A stretch of 64,000 nt of DNA from Candidatus Promineifilum breve (GTDB taxonomy: Bacteria; Chloroflexota; Anaerolineae; Promineifilales; Promineifilaceae). Positions 60,603-64,000 of this stretch are shown in pieces. The DNA lies in contig NZ_LN890655.1 in assembly GCF_900066015.1 (NCBI RefSeq), positions 2,396,726 through 2,460,725 of the forward strand, given 5' to 3'. Positions within the stretch are counted from its first letter, which is position 1. Each line of letters opens with the position of its first letter. The position numbers and the translations under genes are program-made. The notes beneath the pieces were generated by a model. That model made no database searches. It saw nothing but the letters and a program-made list of their open reading frames with translations, and had not been told where the DNA came from.

Positions 60603-61322
60603 TTATCGATAAAGGTCCAGCTCTTTAGGGCGAATGAGGTCGGCGGCGCGGCCGTCGGCGGGGGGCAGGTGCAGTCCGCGCAGCAGCACCGCCGGCAACC
60701 CCTCGGCCGCCTGCCCCATCAGCAGCCCGGCGGCGGCGGCGATCTCGTCGGCCACGCCCACGTCGGTGTGTTGCAGCCGGTAGCCGTAGCGGTCGCTCTC
60801 GCCGCGGCGATCCCACAGCGCGGGCAGGCCGGCCACGCCAATCGCCACGCCGACCGTGCCCAGCCGGAAGGGGCGGCCGTGGCTGTCGGTGATGACCACC
60901 CCCACGGCCGCGCCCGTCTCGCCCATGATTACTTCGCGAATGCGCCGGGCCGAGACGTCGGGGTCGAGCGGCAGCAGCAACACCTCATCCCCGCCGCCCG
61001 GCCCCACGTTGGAGCGGTCGATGCCGGCGTTGGCGCTGGTGAAGCCCAGCCGGTGGCGGACGATGATGACCCCCTGGCGCAGACGCGACACGGCCTCGCT
61101 CTCGCGCAGGATCAGCTCCATCAGGCGCGGGTCGTTGCCCACCTGCGCGGCCAGCCGTTGGGCCTCGTCGCCCGGTTCCACGCCGGCCAGGGCCACCAGC
61201 CGCCCCTCGGCCTTGCTGACGATCTTCTGCGCGATAGCGATCACGTCGCCGTCGCGCAGGGTCAACCCGGCCCGGTCGAGCGCGGCCAGCAGCAGACGAG
61301 CCACGTCGTCGCCGGGTTGCAC
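60603..61322 (-). CDS. cofE: Coenzyme F420-0:L-glutamate ligase (5' end unclear)
   Basis: A 239-residue CofE, which adds glutamates to F420-0 with GTP. RDGDVIAIAQKIVSKAEGR, VVITDSHGRPFRLGTVGVAI (metal-binding Asp-Ser-His) and ESDRYGYRLQHTDVGVADEI are diagnostic. GTG 61322 is the first usual start codon. The frame continues upstream, however, with LLLTALPGIPDVQPGDD, the normal CofE N-terminus, until a stop at 61376 inside a heptamer array. The true start therefore seems to lie in or have been replaced by the repeat. Translation may begin at a rare codon (CTG 61370) or at the GTG with a shortened N-terminus. Confidence 0.9.
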   Translation of the reverse strand: MQPGDDVARLLLAALDRAGLTLRDGDVIAIAQKIVSKAEGRLVALAGVEPGDEAQRLAAQVGNDPRLMELILRESEAVSRLRQGVIIVRHRLGFTSANAGIDRSNVGPGGGDEVLLLPLDPDVSARRIREVIMGETGAAVGVVITDSHGRPFRLGTVGVAIGVAGLPALWDRRGESDRYGYRLQHTDVGVADEIAAAAGLLMGQAAEGLPAVLLRGLHLPPADGRAADLIRPKELDLYR

Positions 61323-61398
61323 GTCGGGGATGCCGGGGAGGGCGGTGAGGAGTAAGTGGTCGGTGGTCAGTGGTCAGTGTCCGTGGGAACAGTGGATA

Positions 61399-61454
61399 GT
61401 GGTCAGTGGTCAGTGGTCAGTGGTCAGTGGTCAGTGGTCAGTGGTCAGTGGTCA
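61399..61454. repeat. Eight perfect GTGGTCA heptamers
   Basis: Exactly eight consecutive units, with further partial units toward 61355. The array covers the 5' end region of cofE and faces an inverted array at 62161-62199 across npdG. Confidence 0.95.
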
Positions 61455-61473
61455 GTTCAGATTGAAGACTGAG

Positions 61474-62133
61474 CTACTGCTCCTCCGGCAGCCCAGTGAT
61501 GCGGATGCCCGCGCCGCTGATCTTGTGGCGGACGTTGATGCCCAGCAGGACGGCCGTCAGCCCTTCGACAACGGTCGCGTTGGCCAGCGCTCCGGCGTTG
61601 ATGCCGCGCATCCCGGCGTCGCGGCATAGCGCGGCGGCCACGTCCTTGTCGGCCGCTTTTTCGCCACAGATGAGCACGTCGCAATCCAGCGCGTGATCCA
61701 GGTCGCGCAGGTGGCCGGCCGAGATGTTCTGGAAGGCGGCGACGACGGTGACGCCCTCGCCCAGTTGTTGTTGCGCCTCTTCGGCGGCCGACAGACCGCT
61801 GGGTAGCCGCCAATAGCGGGCCTTGGGTTGGCCCAGCGGGGCGACGACGGTGATGAGCAGCTTGCCCTGCGCGGCGTCGCCCACCTCGGCCAGCGTTCGC
61901 TCCTGCGCCTCGTAGGGCACGGACAGGACGATCAACTCGGCGGCGGCGGCGGCGGTGGCGTTGTCCGTGCCGCTGATGGCCGCGCCCGGCAGCTCGGACT
62001 GCATCTCCTCGGCGGCGCGCTCTCCCTTCTCGGCCAGACGCGAGCCGATGATGACCTCATGCCCGGCGGCGGCCCATCGGAACCCTAACCCGGAACCTTC
62101 CTTGCCGGTTCCGCCCAATATGGCAATCTTCAT
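61474..62133 (-). CDS. npdG: NADPH-dependent F420 reductase
   Basis: A 219-residue F420:NADP oxidoreductase. MKIAILGGTGKEGSGLGFRW is the N-terminal NADP-binding loop (GGTGKEG), GSRLAEKGERAAEEM the NADP ribose-phosphate site, and VVAAFQNISAGHL the family block. It reduces F420 with NADPH. ATG 62133 has AAGGGA upstream; 19 earlier codons come from repeat DNA. It lies 151 bases upstream of cofE on the same strand, so the two F420 genes probably belong together. Confidence 0.92.
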   Translation of the reverse strand: MKIAILGGTGKEGSGLGFRWAAAGHEVIIGSRLAEKGERAAEEMQSELPGAAISGTDNATAAAAAELIVLSVPYEAQERTLAEVGDAAQGKLLITVVAPLGQPKARYWRLPSGLSAAEEAQQQLGEGVTVVAAFQNISAGHLRDLDHALDCDVLICGEKAADKDVAAALCRDAGMRGINAGALANATVVEGLTAVLLGINVRHKISGAGIRITGLPEEQ

Positions 62134-62160
62134 AGTTATTTCCCTTGGTAGTAAGTCGGT

Positions 62161-62199
62161 TCTGACCACTGACCACTGACCACTGACCACTGACCACTA
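62161..62199. repeat. CTGACCA heptamer array
   Basis: Five units in inverse orientation to those at 61399-61454. It overlaps the stop region of the amidohydrolase gene. Confidence 0.9.
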
Positions 62200-63549
62200 A
62201 TCCAGCGCGTTATACCGCTCCCACACTTTCGCCGCCAACTCGCGGCTGCGGGCGGTGATGGCTGCCTCGTCGAGCGTCAGCAGTTGCCGGTCGCGCATGA
62301 GCACCCGGCCGCCGACGATGGTCGTGGTCACCATACTGCTCTCGAAGCCGAAGATGATGTGCCAGGGCAGGTTGCCGGCGCTCAATGGCGTGGTGGCGTG
62401 GTAATCGACCAGGATGACGTCGGCCGCCGCGCCAACGGCCAGGCGCCCCAGCGGTAAATTGGGCCAGAAGACGCGGGCCAGCGCGGCGTTGTTGTGCACG
62501 GCCATCTGTACCACGTCCATGCCGTTCATGCGGCGCGGGTCGCGGTGGGCCTGCTTGTGCATGAAGTAGGCTTCCTTCCATTCGCCCCACATGGCGTTGC
62601 CCATGCCGTCGTTGCCCAGACAGACGGGGATGCCCAGCCGTAACAGGCTCTCCACCGGGGCCGCGCCCACGGCGTTGTTCATGTTGCTGCGCGGCTGGTG
62701 GGTCACCCACGTGCCCGTCTCGCGCAATAGTTCCATCTCGCGGCCGTCGATGTGGACACAATGGGCCACGATGCTGCGCGGCCCCAGAATGCCCGCCGCC
62801 GCCAGCCGGTCGACCACACGCAGGCCATACCGTTCGCGCGAATCGTATTCGTCGGCCTCGTGCTCGGCCACGTGGATGTGGAAGCCGGAGTCCAGCCCCT
62901 TGGCCGCGGCCACGCACCGTTCCAATGTTTTGTCGCTGAGCGACAGGGAGGCGTGCAGGCCAAACGTGCCGGCCAGCAAATCGCTGCCCCGTTCGCGCAC
63001 CGAGTGCAGAAAGCGCACGTTTTCGCTGATGCCCGCCTGCGCGCCGTCGGGGCCGTTGCGGTCGGTCACCTCATAGCACAGGGCGGTGCGCACGCCGGCC
63101 ATTTCCACCGCGTCGGCGATCTGATCGAGCGAGCTATCGATGGCGTTGGGGCTGGCGTGGTGATCGACCAGCGTCGTCGTGCCGTGCTTGATGGCGTCTA
63201 CTAGGCTGACCAGGGCGCTATACTTCACGTCCACGTCGAGCAGCGCCCGGTCGAGCCGCCACCACAGCCGCACCAGAATGTCGGGGAAATCCTTGGGGGC
63301 CGGGCCGGGGATCGCCATGCCGCGCGCGAACGCGCCATAGAAGTGGGTGTGGGCGCAGATGTTGCCGGGCATCACCAGTTGGCCGCGCGCGTCCAGGCGC
63401 TCGGCGTCGGGGTAGCGCTCCCGCAGCGCCGCCGATGGGCCGAGGTCGAGGATGCGGCCATCGCGCAGCAACAGGGCGCTGTCCTCGAGCAGTTCGTTGG
63501 GGGTGTTCCAGGTGATCAGGCGGCCGTTGTGGATGAGCAGGTCGGACAT
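62197..63549 (-). CDS. ssnA: SsnA-like amidohydrolase
   Basis: A 450-residue amidohydrolase (TIM barrel plus beta sandwich). Metal ligands: CAHTHFYGAFARGM, FHIHVAEHE, VAHCVHID and LGNDGMGN. HFYGAFARGMAIPGPAPKDF closely matches the SsnA subgroup, which often travels with selenium-dependent hydroxylases; general substrates are guanine/cytosine-like deaminations. It has a leaderless-type promoter: TTGGCG, 17 bp, TAAAAT ending six bases before ATG 63549. Confidence 0.87.
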   Translation of the reverse strand: MSDLLIHNGRLITWNTPNELLEDSALLLRDGRILDLGPSAALRERYPDAERLDARGQLVMPGNICAHTHFYGAFARGMAIPGPAPKDFPDILVRLWWRLDRALLDVDVKYSALVSLVDAIKHGTTTLVDHHASPNAIDSSLDQIADAVEMAGVRTALCYEVTDRNGPDGAQAGISENVRFLHSVRERGSDLLAGTFGLHASLSLSDKTLERCVAAAKGLDSGFHIHVAEHEADEYDSRERYGLRVVDRLAAAGILGPRSIVAHCVHIDGREMELLRETGTWVTHQPRSNMNNAVGAAPVESLLRLGIPVCLGNDGMGNAMWGEWKEAYFMHKQAHRDPRRMNGMDVVQMAVHNNAALARVFWPNLPLGRLAVGAAADVILVDYHATTPLSAGNLPWHIIFGFESSMVTTTIVGGRVLMRDRQLLTLDEAAITARSRELAAKVWERYNALD

Positions 63550-63555
63550 AAGGCT

Positions 63556-63584
63556 ATTTTAGCGGTTGGGTAGGGATGCGCCAA
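63556..63584 (-). promoter_or_regulatory. Leaderless-type promoter TTGGCG - 17 bp - TAAAAT of the amidohydrolase gene
   Basis: On the minus strand the -35 is at 63579-63584 and the -10 at 63556-63561. Six bases (AGCCTT) separate the -10 from the ATG, with no ribosome-binding site. Confidence 0.6.
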
Positions 63585-63753
63585 TCACAATCAGGTTAAC
63601 TGATCGTTGGCGGCGGATGCAATGTGCGGCCTTGTCTTGTATAATGCGCTGAACGTTGACATTGTTCCAGTATACATGGGTAAGAATCAACAGCATCGCT
63701 CCATCTACTAGGATGTAGCGCGAAAAAAGAGAACTCAAAGGAGATATGAGATA

Positions 63754-64000
63754 ATGGCCAAGCCGCTTGAAGTTACCGACGCCACCTTCCAGAAGGAAGT
63801 GTTGGAGTCTGATGTCCCCGTTCTGGTCGATTTCTGGGCCGATTGGTGCGGGCCGTGTCGTTTCATCGCCCCGTTTGTGAAGGAAATCGCGGCCGAGCAG
63901 GAAGGCGTCCTGAAGGTCGCCAAGGTTGACGTGGACGACAACCCGGCCGTGCCCGGCCGCTACGCCATCGTGGGCATCCCCACCCTGATGCTGTTCAAGG
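63754..64000 (+). CDS. trxA: Thioredoxin (3' end outside the window)
   Basis: The first 82 codons of a thioredoxin: [36 protein letters not shown] with the WCGPC redox site, [20 protein letters not shown] with the cis-Pro, and TLMLFK at the window edge. AAGGAG lies ten bases before ATG 63754; the nearer ATG at 63746 stops after two codons. A perfect TATAAT at 63640-63645 and a TTGACA at 63656-63661 are candidate promoter parts. Confidence 0.96.
   Translation, partial: MAKPLEVTDATFQKEVLESDVPVLVDFWADWCGPCRFIAPFVKEIAAEQEGVLKVAKVDVDDNPAVPGRYAIVGIPTLMLFK

Noticed and set aside
61399..61454. CRISPR array
   Set aside because: Units are contiguous 7-base repeats without spacers and there are no cas genes; the same applies to the other arrays.

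Overview
The window looks like chromosomal DNA of a GC-rich member of the Chloroflexota, most likely an Anaerolineae/Ardenticatenia-type filamentous organism. That placement is an inference from gene content: coenzyme F420 genes (cofE, npdG), peptide-binding lipoproteins with a Val-Thr-rich linker after the lipobox, an archaeal-type glycogen debranching enzyme, an SsnA-like amidohydrolase and a glyA-gcvT fusion. No rRNA, tRNA, CRISPR array or intact transposase was seen. The one clear RNA gene is a small bacterial SRP RNA at 48833-48975.

Layout. 1-10.6 kb: aspartyl-protease-like protein, Asp/Glu racemase, tyrosine phosphatase, biotin carboxylase, a toxin-antitoxin (TA) zone with a low-GC insert (about 4.85-5.93 kb), rsmA, and an acyl-ACP-reductase-like dehydrogenase with an unknown N-terminal half. 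10.6-24.6 kb: a peptide ABC transporter region with two substrate-binding lipoproteins, two ATPases and two permease pairs, interrupted by a cytochrome c gene and a membrane protein gene. 24.6-31.8 kb: four more TA modules and a cluster for cell-wall peptide breakdown (NlpC/P60 endopeptidase, dipeptide epimerase, M20 peptidase). 31.9-44.5 kb: an ABC-2 exporter whose permease is fused to a YhfC-type protease domain, gamma-glutamyltransferase, two glycosyltransferases, a PPC-repeat lipoprotein, an LCP protein and prephenate dehydrogenase. 44.9-57.9 kb: glyA-gcvT fusion, phosphoribosyltransferase, SRP RNA, a 3D-domain protein, a three-repeat secreted protein, rpiA, debranching enzyme, nth, a GNAT protein and a GntR regulator. 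58-64 kb: cupin, a MazEF-like pair, a degenerate RumA/TrmA-type protein, cofE, npdG, an SsnA-like amidohydrolase and the start of trxA.

The most distinctive feature is a dispersed family of short tandem repeats with 7-, 8- or 9-base units. Between genes they often occur as inverted pairs able to form long hairpins. Several arrays run directly into start codons and some lie in frame inside genes (rsmA, the tyrosine phosphatase, a membrane glycosyltransferase). At least seven genes have a -10-like hexamer 6-9 bases before ATG and no clear ribosome-binding site, which suggests leaderless mRNAs.

The best candidate for something undescribed is a promoter-to-terminator unit of about 560 nt on the minus strand (4981-5582). 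It has no convincing protein but many nested stems, and it lies beside decayed second copies of mntA and rsmA.
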